A stretch of 64,000 nucleotides of DNA. Source: Myxococcales bacterium (GTDB lineage Bacteria; Myxococcota_A; Bradymonadia; UBA7976; UBA1532). The stretch covers positions 22,099-86,098 of the forward strand of contig JACKDN010000032.1 in the NCBI GenBank assembly GCA_020633465.1. The letters run 5' to 3'. Shown here piece by piece: positions 52,717-62,090 of the stretch (its first letter is position 1; every line of letters begins with the position of its first letter). The position numbers and the translations under genes were made by a program. Under the pieces are notes generated by a model that saw only the letters and a list, made by a program, of their open reading frames with translations, did no database searches and had not been told where the DNA came from.

Positions 52717-52746
52717 TTGCGCGGCGCCTTCCGAACCCGCTAGGGT
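52717..52746 (+). promoter_or_regulatory. probable leaderless promoter of the L,D-transpeptidase gene
   Basis: TTGCGC (52717-52722), 18 nt and TAGGGT (52741-52746) precede the ATG at 52755 by 8 nt, with AACCAACC between and no Shine-Dalgarno sequence. Confidence 0.5.
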
Positions 52747-52754
52747 AACCAACC

Positions 52755-54875
52755 ATGCGACACCGGACTACACACATCCTCGTCACGACGATCGCCTCGC
52801 TGGCCCTGTGGGCCTGCGGCGCGGACGATCAGCACGTCGAGGCGCCCACGAAGGACGCGGGCGCGGCGACGGCCGCCCCGACGCCGGCCAACGAGGGCAA
52901 GATCCAGGACGCCCCGCCGGCGGCCAAGGCGAAGGCGGCCAACGATCCCGCCGCCGTCGATCCCCTGCGCCACCGCGACGACGTGCCCCCGGAGCGCCGG
53001 GTGGTGCTGATCATCGACGGCGAGGAGCGCATCGTCGACGAGGCCACCGCCAAGAAGCACGGCTACACCGTCGTCGACCTGCGCCACGACTGGACGCCCT
53101 TCATCTTCCAGCCCGTGCTCGGCCCCGACGGCCAGGAGATGGAGAACCGCTACCGGCGCATCTTCATCGGCCTGGCCAACGACGAGTCGGACGGCGACGG
53201 CAACCCGTTGCCGAAGAACGAGCGCAACTACCTGGAAGTCTTCGGCATTCCGCCCAGCATCGGCGTCATCCGCCGGCGCTTCGTCGACGACGCCGCCTCC
53301 GAGTGCCTGAAGTCGATCGACTACGCCGCCATCGGCGCCATCGACGGCATGACCTACCGCAGCAACGCCAAGCAGCGGCGGCACGAGCGCCGCATCAAGG
53401 TGCTCGAGAAGAAGCTGAAGCAGGCGATGAAGGAGGCCAAGGTCGACAGCCTCCAGGCCCTGAAGGCCGCCGAGCCGGACCTGGCCGACGAGATCGACGA
53501 CGTCGTCGCCGAGCGCAAGGAGCGCGCGGCGATGAAGGCCATCGACAAGCGCCTCGACTGCGACGAACACGACCACAAGCGGTATCGCCACAAGGACGGC
53601 AAGCTCGACCATGGCCTGCGCCTGGCGCTGCGCCGCTTCCAGCGCAAGCACAAGCTGTACGAGCACACCAACCTGCGCAAGAAGACGATGAAGACGTTGG
53701 CGACGCCGCCGCTCGAGACGAACTTCGCGTCCTTCGAGCGGGCCATGCGCGAGCGCGTCGTGGCGGCGACGTCCATCCTCGAGGACGGCACCGCCAAGGT
53801 GGACGGCAAGCCGGTCACCTACGTCGGCAAGGACGGCCGCACCTACGAGGTGCGCAACCTCGTCGAGGAGTTCACCCAGGCCACCCTGCAGGGCATGGAC
53901 GCCGACACGCCCGAGAAGGCGCTCGCGTTCTTCCAGCGCCACCCGCAGGAGGACTTCGAGTGGCTGCGCGTCGGCGTGAAGATGCCGCCGCTGCCCGAGT
54001 ACCACAGCGCCCACATGGAGCTGGACATGGTCGTCGACCGCGGCGACGTCTGGTACGACCCGCCCTGGGACGCCGAGGGCAACAAGGTGCGGCAGCCGCG
54101 TTCGCGCATGCCCAAGCTGTACCTGTACGCCACCTACCGCGATCAGCGCTTCCCGCTGGTGCGCTGGCCCACCACCATCGGCGGCTGGCGCGCCGAGATG
54201 GCCGCCAACGGCTACGAGTACTTCAAGTACAAGGGCAGCGACGTCGGCGAGCGGGTCATCCGCAAGATCATCAGCGGCCCCACCTGGATTCCGCCCAAGA
54301 CGACGCCCCTGCGCAGCCTGGCCAAGCGCCGCTACGTCAACGGCAAGGCGCAGAACATCGTCAACTACGACGAGATGGGGCCCGGCTACCTGTCGGCCTA
54401 CGGGCTGGTGGCGGGCTACTTCGTCATCCCCGGGCGGGACGGCCGCCCCGATCACGATCGCGGCATCCGCGCCCACGGCTCGTCGGACTTCATGTCCATC
54501 CGCAGCCCCCTGCGCTTCAGCCACGGGTGCCACCGCCTGCTGAACCACCACGCGGTGCGGCTGTACGGCTTCATCCTCAACCACCGGCACATGGTGGTGG
54601 ACGGCGATCAGGAGCTGAACCACACGCGCCAGTTCTTCTACAAGGATCACGTCTACGAGGTGCGCGTGCCGTCGCGCGGCTTCCAGTACCGGCTGGATCC
54701 GCCGCTCGAGGTGAACGTGCTGCCCGGGCGCATCCGCAGCGACGCCAAGAAGCCCCCCGAGGGTCTGGTGAAGATCCCCGGCACGGCCTACCCCAGCGGT
54801 ATGCCCGGCGACGACGAAGGCGACGAGGGCGATCGCTCCGGCGGGGGCGGCGGATCGGACGAGGAGGACGCGTGA
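52755..54875 (+). CDS. L,D-transpeptidase (YkuD) family lipoprotein
   Basis: This 706-residue protein has a lipoprotein signal (ILVTTIASLALWAC, Cys21) and a Pro/Ala linker. A long charged central part contains coiled coils (LEKKLKQAMKEAKVDSLQAL) and a peptidoglycan-binding-like segment (LDHGLRLALRRFQRKHKLYE). The C-terminal YkuD domain has IRAHGSSDFMSIRSPLRFSHGCHRLLNHH, where the catalytic Cys lies in SHGCHRLL. Such enzymes form 3-3 crosslinks or attach proteins to peptidoglycan in the periplasm. The protein is much longer than ordinary YkuD enzymes. GTGA overlap couples it to the PEGA-domain gene. The written motif is shown here in two parts: IRAHGSSDFMSIR and SHGCHRLL. Confidence 0.88.
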   Translation: MRHRTTHILVTTIASLALWACGADDQHVEAPTKDAGAATAAPTPANEGKIQDAPPAAKAKAANDPAAVDPLRHRDDVPPERRVVLIIDGEERIVDEATAKKHGYTVVDLRHDWTPFIFQPVLGPDGQEMENRYRRIFIGLANDESDGDGNPLPKNERNYLEVFGIPPSIGVIRRRFVDDAASECLKSIDYAAIGAIDGMTYRSNAKQRRHERRIKVLEKKLKQAMKEAKVDSLQALKAAEPDLADEIDDVVAERKERAAMKAIDKRLDCDEHDHKRYRHKDGKLDHGLRLALRRFQRKHKLYEHTNLRKKTMKTLATPPLETNFASFERAMRERVVAATSILEDGTAKVDGKPVTYVGKDGRTYEVRNLVEEFTQATLQGMDADTPEKALAFFQRHPQEDFEWLRVGVKMPPLPEYHSAHMELDMVVDRGDVWYDPPWDAEGNKVRQPRSRMPKLYLYATYRDQRFPLVRWPTTIGGWRAEMAANGYEYFKYKGSDVGERVIRKIISGPTWIPPKTTPLRSLAKRRYVNGKAQNIVNYDEMGPGYLSAYGLVAGYFVIPGRDGRPDHDRGIRAHGSSDFMSIRSPLRFSHGCHRLLNHHAVRLYGFILNHRHMVVDGDQELNHTRQFFYKDHVYEVRVPSRGFQYRLDPPLEVNVLPGRIRSDAKKPPEGLVKIPGTAYPSGMPGDDEGDEGDRSGGGGGSDEEDA

Positions 54876-55414
54876 GAGTTCGCGGGGGAGCCGCGCTGGT
54901 CGCATCGACCCTGGCGCTGGTGACGTGGGCGATGGCGCAGGAAGGCACGAAGGACGCCGGGGCGCCGGCGCGCAAGGCGCCGAGCCCCACGGTGACGCTG
55001 TCGATCGGCAGCATCCCGTCGGGCGCCGTCGTCTATCACGGCCGCAAGAAGCTGGGCACGACGCCGCTGTCGGTGACGCGCAAGCGCGACAGCGGGCCGC
55101 TCGACCTGGTGGTGCGGCGCGGCGGTTACCTGTCGGTCAGCACGCGGGCCTACACCTTCCACGACGACAGCCTGACCGTGCGCCTGACGCCGGCGAGCCA
55201 GGCGAGCACGCTCTACGGATACAAGGAGCCCCTGCCGCCCGACGGCGGCCTCGAGGACGCGGGCGACGAGGACGCGCCCGACGGGGGCGTCGCGGCGCCG
55301 AAGCCCAAGGCCTTCCCCGGCACGCCGACGCTGACCCCCGGCATCCCGAAGCCCACCCCGGTCACCCCGAAGCCCGCGCCGGGCACCCCGACGCCCGCCC
55401 CCGGGCCGCGCTGA
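54872..55414 (+). CDS. PEGA-domain exported protein
   Basis: This 180-residue protein starts at GTG overlapping the upstream TGA (GTGA, 54872-54875). A signal peptide (ALVASTLALVTWAMAQ) is followed by a PEGA domain (SIGSIPSGAVVYHGRKKLGT, TPLSVTRKRDSGPLDLVV, about residues 40-110). PEGA modules are beta-rich and occur in surface or envelope proteins. The C-terminus is a Pro-rich repeat (PGTPTLTPGIPKPTPVTPKP) that may span the cell wall. Coupling to an L,D-transpeptidase suggests a peptidoglycan-associated partner. The exact role is not known. Confidence 0.82.
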   Translation: MRVRGGAALVASTLALVTWAMAQEGTKDAGAPARKAPSPTVTLSIGSIPSGAVVYHGRKKLGTTPLSVTRKRDSGPLDLVVRRGGYLSVSTRAYTFHDDSLTVRLTPASQASTLYGYKEPLPPDGGLEDAGDEDAPDGGVAAPKPKAFPGTPTLTPGIPKPTPVTPKPAPGTPTPAPGPR

Positions 55415-55513
55415 GGGCCCGGCGGCCGGTCCCGACGAGCGCGCCGCCCGGCTCGCCACGCGGCCCCGCGCAGACCGCTTGAGACGGCCCCGGCGACGTG
55501 GCACAAGCGGCCC

Positions 55514-57208
55514 ATGCTGCTGACGCTCTCCATCAAGGACTTCGCGATCATCGACCGCCTCGAGCTCGACCTGGGCCCGGGCCTGACGGTGATCACCGGC
55601 GAGACCGGCGCCGGCAAGTCGGTGCTGATCGACGCGCTCAACCTGGTTCTGGGCGGGCGCGCGCGCACCGAGGTCATCCGCACCGGCGCCGACGCCGCGC
55701 GCGTCGAGGCGCAGTTCGACCTGCGCGACGCGCCGGGCGCCCGCGAGCGGCTGGTGCACGCCGGGCTGGACGCCGGGGACGAGCTGGTGGTGCGCCGCCA
55801 GGTCAGCCGGTCGGGGCGCCACAAGGTGTACCTGAACGGCCAGCTCGCCACGGTGAACACGCTGGCGCAGATCACCGCCGGGCTGGTCGACATCTCGGGC
55901 CAGCACGAGCACTACAGCCTGCTGCGCAGCGAGGCGCACCTCGAGCTGCTCGACCGCGTGGCCGGGCTGGGCGCGCTGCGCGACGAGGTCGAGGCGGCGC
56001 ACGAGGCGGTGGCGGTGATCGACGCGCGCATCGCCGAGCTGCGCTCGAAGCAGCGCGATCGCGCCGATCGCGAGGACTTCCTGCGCTTCCAGCTCGACGA
56101 GCTGCACAAGGCCAAGCTGGACGATCCCGAAGAGGAAGAGGCGCTCGAGCGCGAGGCGCGGCGGCTGGGCAACGTCGAGAAGCTGCGGACGGCCGCCGCG
56201 CAGGCCGAGGACGAACTGTACGGGGCCAAGGGCGCCGCCGCCCAGCGCCTGGCGCGCGCGGTTCGGCACGTCGAGGCGCTGGTGGACGTGGACGCCGAGC
56301 TGGCGCCGCTGCTGGACGACCTCAACTCGGCGCTGGCCATCGCCGAGGACGCCGGGCGCACGCTGGGCGACTACGCGCGCGACCTGGACGCCGATCCCGA
56401 CCGCCTCGAGACCATCCAGACGCGGCTGCAGCTGTTCGCGCGGCTGCGGCGCAAGTACGGAGCGTCGCTGGTCGAGGTCATCGACCGGATGCGCGAGATG
56501 GAGGCCGAGCTGGCCGACCTGGCCGGCGGCGAGGACGCGCTGGGCGATCTGGGCAAGCAGCGGGCGACGAAGGCGCAGGCGCTGCGCGGGGTGGCCGAGA
56601 AGCTGACGGCGGCGCGGCGGGCGGGCGGCGACAAGCTGGTCGAGCAGGTGATGGCCGAGCTGAAGGATCTGGGCATGGCCAGCGCGGTGCTGGCGGTCGA
56701 CCTGCAGCCGGTGGCGTCGGGCGTCGAGATCGACGGGCGCTTCGTGGGCGCGCGGGGCGCCGACCGGGTGGAGTTCCTGCTCAGCGCCAACCCCGGCGAG
56801 GCGCCGCAGCCGCTGAGCCGCATCGCCAGCGGCGGCGAGCTGTCGCGCTTCATGCTGGCGGTGAAGACGGTGATCGCGGCGCGCGATCCGGTCGCGACCT
56901 ACGTGTTCGACGAGGTCGACACGGGCGTCGGCGGCCCCACGGCGGTGGCCATCGGCGAGAAGCTGCAGGCGGTCAGCGCCAGCCGCCAGGCGCTGTGCAT
57001 CACGCACCTGCCGCAGATCGCCGCGATGGGGCGCACGCACTGGTACGTCGACAAGGCCGTCGAGGGCGAGCGCACGCGCAGCCGGGTGACGGTGCTGGAC
57101 ACCGACGGCCGGGTGGACGAGCTGGCGCGCATGCTGGGCGGCGCGAAGGTGACGAAGACCACCCGGGCGCACGCGCAGGAGCTGCTGCAGCACGCGCAGA
57201 AGGGCTGA
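55514..57208 (+). CDS. recN: DNA repair protein RecN
   Basis: This 564-residue protein has the SMC-like RecN layout. The N-terminal ATPase half has Walker A ITGETGAGKSVLIDALNL, followed by long coiled-coil arms (about residues 160-370). The C-terminal half has the signature SRIASGGELSRFMLAVKTVI and Walker B YVFDEVDTGVGGPTAVAIGE. RecN holds broken DNA ends or sister chromatids together during recombinational repair. The first residues (MLLTLSIKDFAIIDRLELDL) match the family start. No other repair genes or an obvious SOS box are close by; a 99-bp gap separates it from the PEGA gene. Confidence 0.97.
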   Translation: MLLTLSIKDFAIIDRLELDLGPGLTVITGETGAGKSVLIDALNLVLGGRARTEVIRTGADAARVEAQFDLRDAPGARERLVHAGLDAGDELVVRRQVSRSGRHKVYLNGQLATVNTLAQITAGLVDISGQHEHYSLLRSEAHLELLDRVAGLGALRDEVEAAHEAVAVIDARIAELRSKQRDRADREDFLRFQLDELHKAKLDDPEEEEALEREARRLGNVEKLRTAAAQAEDELYGAKGAAAQRLARAVRHVEALVDVDAELAPLLDDLNSALAIAEDAGRTLGDYARDLDADPDRLETIQTRLQLFARLRRKYGASLVEVIDRMREMEAELADLAGGEDALGDLGKQRATKAQALRGVAEKLTAARRAGGDKLVEQVMAELKDLGMASAVLAVDLQPVASGVEIDGRFVGARGADRVEFLLSANPGEAPQPLSRIASGGELSRFMLAVKTVIAARDPVATYVFDEVDTGVGGPTAVAIGEKLQAVSASRQALCITHLPQIAAMGRTHWYVDKAVEGERTRSRVTVLDTDGRVDELARMLGGAKVTKTTRAHAQELLQHAQKG

Positions 57209-57279
57209 GTCGGTCCCGTTCTCGGCCGCCCGCGCGTCGACGTAACCCCGCGATGAGTCACGCCCTGGCCGATTGAGGC

Positions 57280-57308
57280 TGATTCGCCGTGACGGGCTCT
57301 GCTAGCGT
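57280..57308 (+). promoter_or_regulatory. possible promoter of the MopE-like lipoprotein gene
   Basis: TGATTC (57280-57285), 17 nt and TAGCGT (57303-57308) precede the ATG at 57337; CAGGGGAGAG in the leader acts as ribosome site. Confidence 0.3.
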
Positions 57309-57336
57309 TTCCGCCTCGCGCCAGGGGAGAGACGCC

Positions 57337-59331
57337 ATGCGCCCGCTCACCGGATTCACCCTGCTGTTCGTCGCCGTCGCCTTCACCGGCTGCCTGTCCG
57401 AGGACGACGGCGACGAGACGCCCCCTTCGACCTTCGACATGTTCGCCGGCAACGGCGGCGGCGGCGTGCCCGGCGCGGGCGGCGTGCCGGGCGCGGGCGG
57501 CCAGCCCCCGGCCTGCGAGGACGTCGACCGCGACGGCTATCAGTCGGCCACCTGCAACCCCGATCCCAACGCGGGCGGCGGCGACTGCGACGACTTCAAC
57601 AACACGGTCTTCCCGGGCGCGGCCGAGAACTGCGCGCTCGACCGCGACGGCGACTGCGACGGCCAGCCCGCCGCGCGGGATCCCGCCTGCCAGGCCCCCT
57701 GCGCCGACGCCGACGGCGACGGCTACCAGAGCGCCGCGTGCAACGCCGACCGCGCCACCGGCGGCGACTGCGCGGACGACGACCCCACCGTCCACCCCGG
57801 CATGACCGAGGTGTGCGGCAACGACAAGGACGACGACTGCCGCGGCGGCGACACCCCCTGCGTGGCCGACTGCGTCGACGCCGATCAGGACGGCTTCGGC
57901 GACGGCAGCGGCTGCCTGGGCCCCGACTGCGACGATCGCACCGCGGTGGTCAACCCCTGGCAGAGCGAGGTGTGCGGCGACGCCGTCGACCAGGACTGCG
58001 ACGGCGTCGACCTCGAATGCCCGGAGGACTGCGAGGACGCCGACCGCGACGGCTTCGGGCGGGGCGACGGGTGCATCGCGTCGGACTGCAACGACGGCGA
58101 TCCGTCGATCAACCCGGCCGCGCGCGAGATCCCCGGCGACGGGCTGGATCAGGACTGCGACGGCGCCGATCTGGTGCTGCGCGAGGGCTGCGAGGATCGC
58201 GATCAGGACGGCTACGGCCCCAGCGCCGCGTGCATCGCCGGCGACTGCGACGACACCAACCCGCGGGTGCACCGCGACCGGGCCGAGATCTGCGGCAACG
58301 GCGTCGACGACGACTGCATGGGCGGCGATCGCCCCTGCGTGCGGCGCGAAGAGGGGCTGTGCGTCGACACGGACGACGACGGCTTCGGCCCCGGCGACTG
58401 CCCGCGCGGCTCGTTGGACTGCGACAACCTGGATCCGCGGGTCAACCCGGACGCCGAGGAGACCTGCAACGGCAAGGACGACAACTGCAACGGGCAGATC
58501 GACGAGTGCCCGCTGCAGAACCAGGTGTGCGAGACGGGGCGCTGCGTCGGACAGGCGGGGGCGCCCTGCGAGGACGATCGCGACTGCGCGCTCGAGGCGA
58601 ACCTGCGCTGCAACCCGCGCAGCCGGCAGTGCCGGGTGACCGAGGGGCAGGCGTGCAACGTCAGCGCCGACTGCGAGGCCGGCGCGGAGTGTCTGGTGCT
58701 GCTCGACTGCGACGCCGAGCAGCGGCGCTGCTACCGGGGCAAGGGCGGGGTGTGCGACGCCGACTGCGACTGCGGGCCCGATCTGCTGTGCCACGCCGAC
58801 AACCAGCGCTGCGTCGAGTGCAACGACGGCGCCGACTGCGCCGGCGAGGGCCCGCGCGACACCTGCACCGGCGGCGGATACTGCGCCGAGACGCGCACGG
58901 TGGGCGGCGCCGGCCGCGACGCGCGCTACGACTTCTACCGCCGCCTGGTGGCCTGCTGGGACGCCTTCCTCGACAGCCCCGAGGTGCACGCCTGCGACAT
59001 CCTGCTGGTGGACCGGTTGCTCGAGATCGAGGGCGCGCCGAGCGACGGGTTCGGCCCGCTCGAGGTCGAGTACGCCAACGACAGCCCCTGCGACGAAGAG
59101 GCGCTGACGACGGCCGGCTTCTCGGCGGACGACGTCGCCGTGCTGAACGAGATCTTCGGCGGCTGCTCGGACTTCAACCTCAACCGCATCAACGTCTGGT
59201 GGACCGACCGCATGGTGCCCGGCGGCATCTGGTGCCTGTTCTACGCCCCCGACAAGGCCGGCTTCGGCTTCCCGGTCGACCGCCGGCAGGCGCTGGTGGT
59301 CGAGCGCTGCGACGTTTCGATCATCGAGTGA
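57337..59331 (+). CDS. Cys-rich lipoprotein with MopE-type putative metal-binding repeats
   Basis: This 664-residue protein has a lipoprotein signal (GFTLLFVAVAFTGC, Cys19) and a short Gly/Pro linker. From about residue 60 to 400 it carries repeats of the MopE/PF11617 type (DADGDGYQSAACN, GGDCADDDPTVHPGMTEVCG, CNGKDDNCNGQIDECP). A Cys-rich second region (CEDDRDCALEANLRCNPRSR) and a C-terminal folded domain (DFYRRLVACWDAFLDSPEVH) follow. Such repeats in a copper-repressible methanotroph protein and many Myxococcota proteins are predicted to bind metal, probably calcium or copper. A cell-surface metal-binding or adhesive role is likely. The ATG at 57337 is preceded by GGGGAGAG. Confidence 0.88.
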   Translation: MRPLTGFTLLFVAVAFTGCLSEDDGDETPPSTFDMFAGNGGGGVPGAGGVPGAGGQPPACEDVDRDGYQSATCNPDPNAGGGDCDDFNNTVFPGAAENCALDRDGDCDGQPAARDPACQAPCADADGDGYQSAACNADRATGGDCADDDPTVHPGMTEVCGNDKDDDCRGGDTPCVADCVDADQDGFGDGSGCLGPDCDDRTAVVNPWQSEVCGDAVDQDCDGVDLECPEDCEDADRDGFGRGDGCIASDCNDGDPSINPAAREIPGDGLDQDCDGADLVLREGCEDRDQDGYGPSAACIAGDCDDTNPRVHRDRAEICGNGVDDDCMGGDRPCVRREEGLCVDTDDDGFGPGDCPRGSLDCDNLDPRVNPDAEETCNGKDDNCNGQIDECPLQNQVCETGRCVGQAGAPCEDDRDCALEANLRCNPRSRQCRVTEGQACNVSADCEAGAECLVLLDCDAEQRRCYRGKGGVCDADCDCGPDLLCHADNQRCVECNDGADCAGEGPRDTCTGGGYCAETRTVGGAGRDARYDFYRRLVACWDAFLDSPEVHACDILLVDRLLEIEGAPSDGFGPLEVEYANDSPCDEEALTTAGFSADDVAVLNEIFGGCSDFNLNRINVWWTDRMVPGGIWCLFYAPDKAGFGFPVDRRQALVVERCDVSIIE

Positions 59332-59350
59332 GCCCACGCGGGCGGATCGG

Positions 59351-59379
59351 TTTCGCCCACCCGCCGAAGCGCGTAACGT
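59351..59379 (+). promoter_or_regulatory. possible promoter of the FAD oxidoreductase/Fe-S operon
   Basis: TTTCGC (59351-59356), 17 nt and TAACGT (59374-59379) precede the ATG at 59442, leaving a leader of about 55 nt. Confidence 0.35.
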
Positions 59380-59441
59380 GCCCCCACAGCGTCCGTAGAG
59401 GCGGCTGAACCCGCCGCCGCAGACTGCCTCGGGGAGCCTTC

Positions 59442-60749
59442 ATGTTCGGACGAAAGACCGGCGGCCGACACGTCGTGATCATCGGCAACGGCATCGCCGG
59501 CGTGACCACGGCGCGGGCCGTGCGCGCGCGCGACAAGAAGTGTCGCATCACGTTGATCTCGGGCGAGTCGCTGCACTTCTTCTCGCGGCCGGCCCTCATG
59601 TACATCTACATGGGCCACCTGACCGAGCGGAACACGCGCCCCTTCGAAGAGTGGTTCTGGAAGAAGACGCGCATCGAGCGGCTGCAGGCGTGGGTGAAGT
59701 TCATCGACGTCGACGCCAAGCGCGTGGACTTCGCCGGCGACACCGCCTCGCTGACCTACGACCAGCTGGTGATCGCGACCGGGTCGAAGCCCAACAAGTT
59801 CGGCTGGCCGGGGCAGGATCTCGAGCGCGTGCAGGGCATGTGCACACTGCAGGATCTGGCCAACCTCGAGGCCATCAGCGACGACATCGAGCACGGCGTC
59901 ATCGTCGGCGGCGGGCTGATCGGCGTCGAGCTGGCCGAGATGCTGCACAGCCGCGGCAAGCGCGTGACGATGCTCGCGCGCGAGAAGAACTACTGGGACA
60001 ACGCGCTGCCCGAGGCCGAGGCGGCCCTGGTCGGCCGGGTCATCCGCAAGGGCGGCATCGACCTGCGGCTGGCGACCGAGCTGGACCGCATCGAGGACGA
60101 CGGCGAGGGCCGCGCCTGCGCGGTGCACACGAAGGACGGCGAGCGCCTCCCGTGTCAGTTCGTCGGCTTGACGGCCGGTGTGTCGCCCAACCTCAGCGCG
60201 CTGGAAGGCTCGAAGATCCCCACCGGCCGCGGCGTGCTGTGCGACTTCAGCCTGCGCACGCAGGTGCCCGACGTGTACGCCGCCGGCGACTGCGTCGAGT
60301 TCGTCACGCCCGAGGGCGAGCGCAACGTCGTCGAGCAGCTCTGGTACACCGGCGAGATGCACGGCGAGGTGCTGGGCCGGGTGATGTGCGGCGAGGAGGC
60401 CGTCTACGACCGCGGCATCTGGTTCAACTCGGCCAAGTTCCTCGACCTCGAGTGGCACACCTACGGCGAGGTGCCGCCCGCCGGGCGCGAGACGCCCGAC
60501 CACCAGATGCTGCTGTGGCAGCCCGACGACGCCGATCTGGCCTTCCGCCTCGTGCTCAAGCAGGGTCGGCTGGTGGGGGTCAACTCGATGGGCATCCGCT
60601 ATCGCCACAAGGTGTGCGAGCGCTGGATCGCCGACGGCCTGGGCGCCGAGCAGGTGCTCGAGCGCCTGCCCGAGGGCAACTTCGATCCCGAGTTCTACCG
60701 CCGGTACGAGCCGGCCATCGTCCGTGCCTTCCGGGAGCAGCTGCGATGA
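59442..60749 (+). CDS. NAD(P)/FAD-dependent pyridine nucleotide-disulfide-type oxidoreductase
   Basis: This 435-residue protein has an FAD-binding dinucleotide fold (HVVIIGNGIAGVTTARAV), the conserved VIATGSKPNKFGW, a second NAD(P) fold (GVIVGGGLIGVELAEMLHSR) and the FAD-ribityl motif DVYAAGDCVEFV. It lacks a CxxxxC redox disulfide, so it belongs to the NADH:acceptor group (AIF, NirB N-terminal and ferredoxin-reductase relatives). Its ATGA overlap with the membrane Fe-S protein gene (60746-60749) implies the two pass electrons to each other. The C-terminal 100 residues (DHQMLLWQPDDADLAFRLVL) form a dimerisation-like domain. The physiological acceptor is unknown. Confidence 0.9.
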   Translation: MFGRKTGGRHVVIIGNGIAGVTTARAVRARDKKCRITLISGESLHFFSRPALMYIYMGHLTERNTRPFEEWFWKKTRIERLQAWVKFIDVDAKRVDFAGDTASLTYDQLVIATGSKPNKFGWPGQDLERVQGMCTLQDLANLEAISDDIEHGVIVGGGLIGVELAEMLHSRGKRVTMLAREKNYWDNALPEAEAALVGRVIRKGGIDLRLATELDRIEDDGEGRACAVHTKDGERLPCQFVGLTAGVSPNLSALEGSKIPTGRGVLCDFSLRTQVPDVYAAGDCVEFVTPEGERNVVEQLWYTGEMHGEVLGRVMCGEEAVYDRGIWFNSAKFLDLEWHTYGEVPPAGRETPDHQMLLWQPDDADLAFRLVLKQGRLVGVNSMGIRYRHKVCERWIADGLGAEQVLERLPEGNFDPEFYRRYEPAIVRAFREQLR

Positions 60750-62083
60750 GCGTCACCCTCACCGGCCCCGCCGTCTCGCCCCACGCCGACTCGGCCGGCC
60801 TGCGCACCGCCTTCGCCGTGGCCACCGGCGTATCGCTGCTGCCCTTCGCGCTGGCCCTGGCCGGTCACCCGGTGGGCAGCGGGTGGACCGCGTTCGCGAT
60901 CGCCTTCGTGCCCTTCGTCGTCTTCGCGATGCTCTACATCTGGGCGACCTATCGGGACACCCACCCGGGCATCAAGAACGATGACATCACCCGCGGCCAC
61001 TTCACCGGCCGCCGCACCGCGGGCGTCCTGCTCGGCGTCGTCCTGACCGGCCTCTACACGGTCCTCTACTTCCAGGGCGAGTGGCTGCAGCCGGTCTTCG
61101 CGCTGACCGATCCCCTCAGCCAGCTGCTGCGCGATCGCCCCGCCGATCAGTGGTTCCTCTACGGCTTCCTGTACACCCTGGCCGTGCTGATCATGGGCGC
61201 CCGCATGTTCTGGCGCTATCGCCACAACCGCTATCAGCTGTTCCGCACCGCCTCGGTCATGTTCTTCCAGCTCGGCTTCGCGTTCCTGCTGCCCGCCTTC
61301 CTGCTGGCCATGCAGCAGCCCGAGTTCTACTTCACCTACTTCTGGCCCCTGAAGCCCGACTACCTGTACCCCAGCTACTGGGCCTGGCTGTGGCAGCAGC
61401 CCGGCGGCGTCGGCGCCTTCATGCTGATGTTCGGCGTCGCGGCCAGCTTCGTCTTGACCCCCATCCTGACCTTCTACTTCGGCAAGCGCTGGTACTGCTC
61501 GTGGGTGTGCGGCTGCGGCGGCCTCGCCGAGACCGCCGGCGATCCCTTCCGCCACCTGAGCAGCAAGAAGTACGCGGCCTGGCGCTTCGAGCGCTGGTCC
61601 ATCCACTCGGTGCTCGTCATCATCACCGCCCTCACCATCTGGCTGTGGGTCGGCGAGGGCGAGGCCGTGCAGACCGGCAAGAAGTGGTACGGCTACGCGG
61701 TGGGCATGGTGCTGTCGGGCATCGTCGGCGTCGGCTTCTATCCCCTGCTCGGCAGCCGCGTCTGGTGCCGCTTCTTCTGCCCGATGGCGGCCATCCTCGG
61801 CATCGGCCAGCGCTTCTTCTCGCGCTTCCGCATCACCACCAACGGCGACCAGTGCATGGCCTGCGGCAACTGCAGCGCCTACTGCGAGATGGGCATCGAC
61901 GTGCGCGCGTACGCGATGCAGGGCAAGAACATCGTCCGCGCGTCCTGCGTGGGCTGCGGCATCTGCTCGGCGGTCTGCCCGCGCGGCGTGCTGAAGCTCG
62001 AGAACGGCAAGACCTACGCCGATCGCTACGACGGCGCGCAGAACCCCCTCGCCACGCTGCTGCGCTCGCTGAAGAACCCCTGA
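60746..62083 (+). CDS. membrane 4Fe-4S protein of the NapH/NosR/CcoG type
   Basis: This 445-residue protein has about seven to eight transmembrane helices. Cys pairs face the membrane edge (WYCSWVCGCGGLAET and RVWCRFFCPMAAILG, as in NosR/CcoG). Two ferredoxin-type clusters lie near the C-terminus (CMACGNCSAYCEMG and CVGCGICSAVCPRG, about residues 370-420). NapH, NosR and CcoG relatives move electrons between quinones or NAD(P)H-side flavoproteins and periplasmic or metal targets. It starts at ATG overlapping the oxidoreductase stop. The two together look like a small NAD(P)H-to-membrane electron-transfer module. No terminal reductase is in the window. Confidence 0.92.
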   Translation: MSVTLTGPAVSPHADSAGLRTAFAVATGVSLLPFALALAGHPVGSGWTAFAIAFVPFVVFAMLYIWATYRDTHPGIKNDDITRGHFTGRRTAGVLLGVVLTGLYTVLYFQGEWLQPVFALTDPLSQLLRDRPADQWFLYGFLYTLAVLIMGARMFWRYRHNRYQLFRTASVMFFQLGFAFLLPAFLLAMQQPEFYFTYFWPLKPDYLYPSYWAWLWQQPGGVGAFMLMFGVAASFVLTPILTFYFGKRWYCSWVCGCGGLAETAGDPFRHLSSKKYAAWRFERWSIHSVLVIITALTIWLWVGEGEAVQTGKKWYGYAVGMVLSGIVGVGFYPLLGSRVWCRFFCPMAAILGIGQRFFSRFRITTNGDQCMACGNCSAYCEMGIDVRAYAMQGKNIVRASCVGCGICSAVCPRGVLKLENGKTYADRYDGAQNPLATLLRSLKNP

Positions 62084-62090
62084 CCCCGCC

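Noticed and set aside
55499..55504. TGGCAC just before recN as a sigma-54 -24 element
   Set aside because: The expected TTGC at -12 is absent (GCCC is found) and the site is 10 nt from the start codon.
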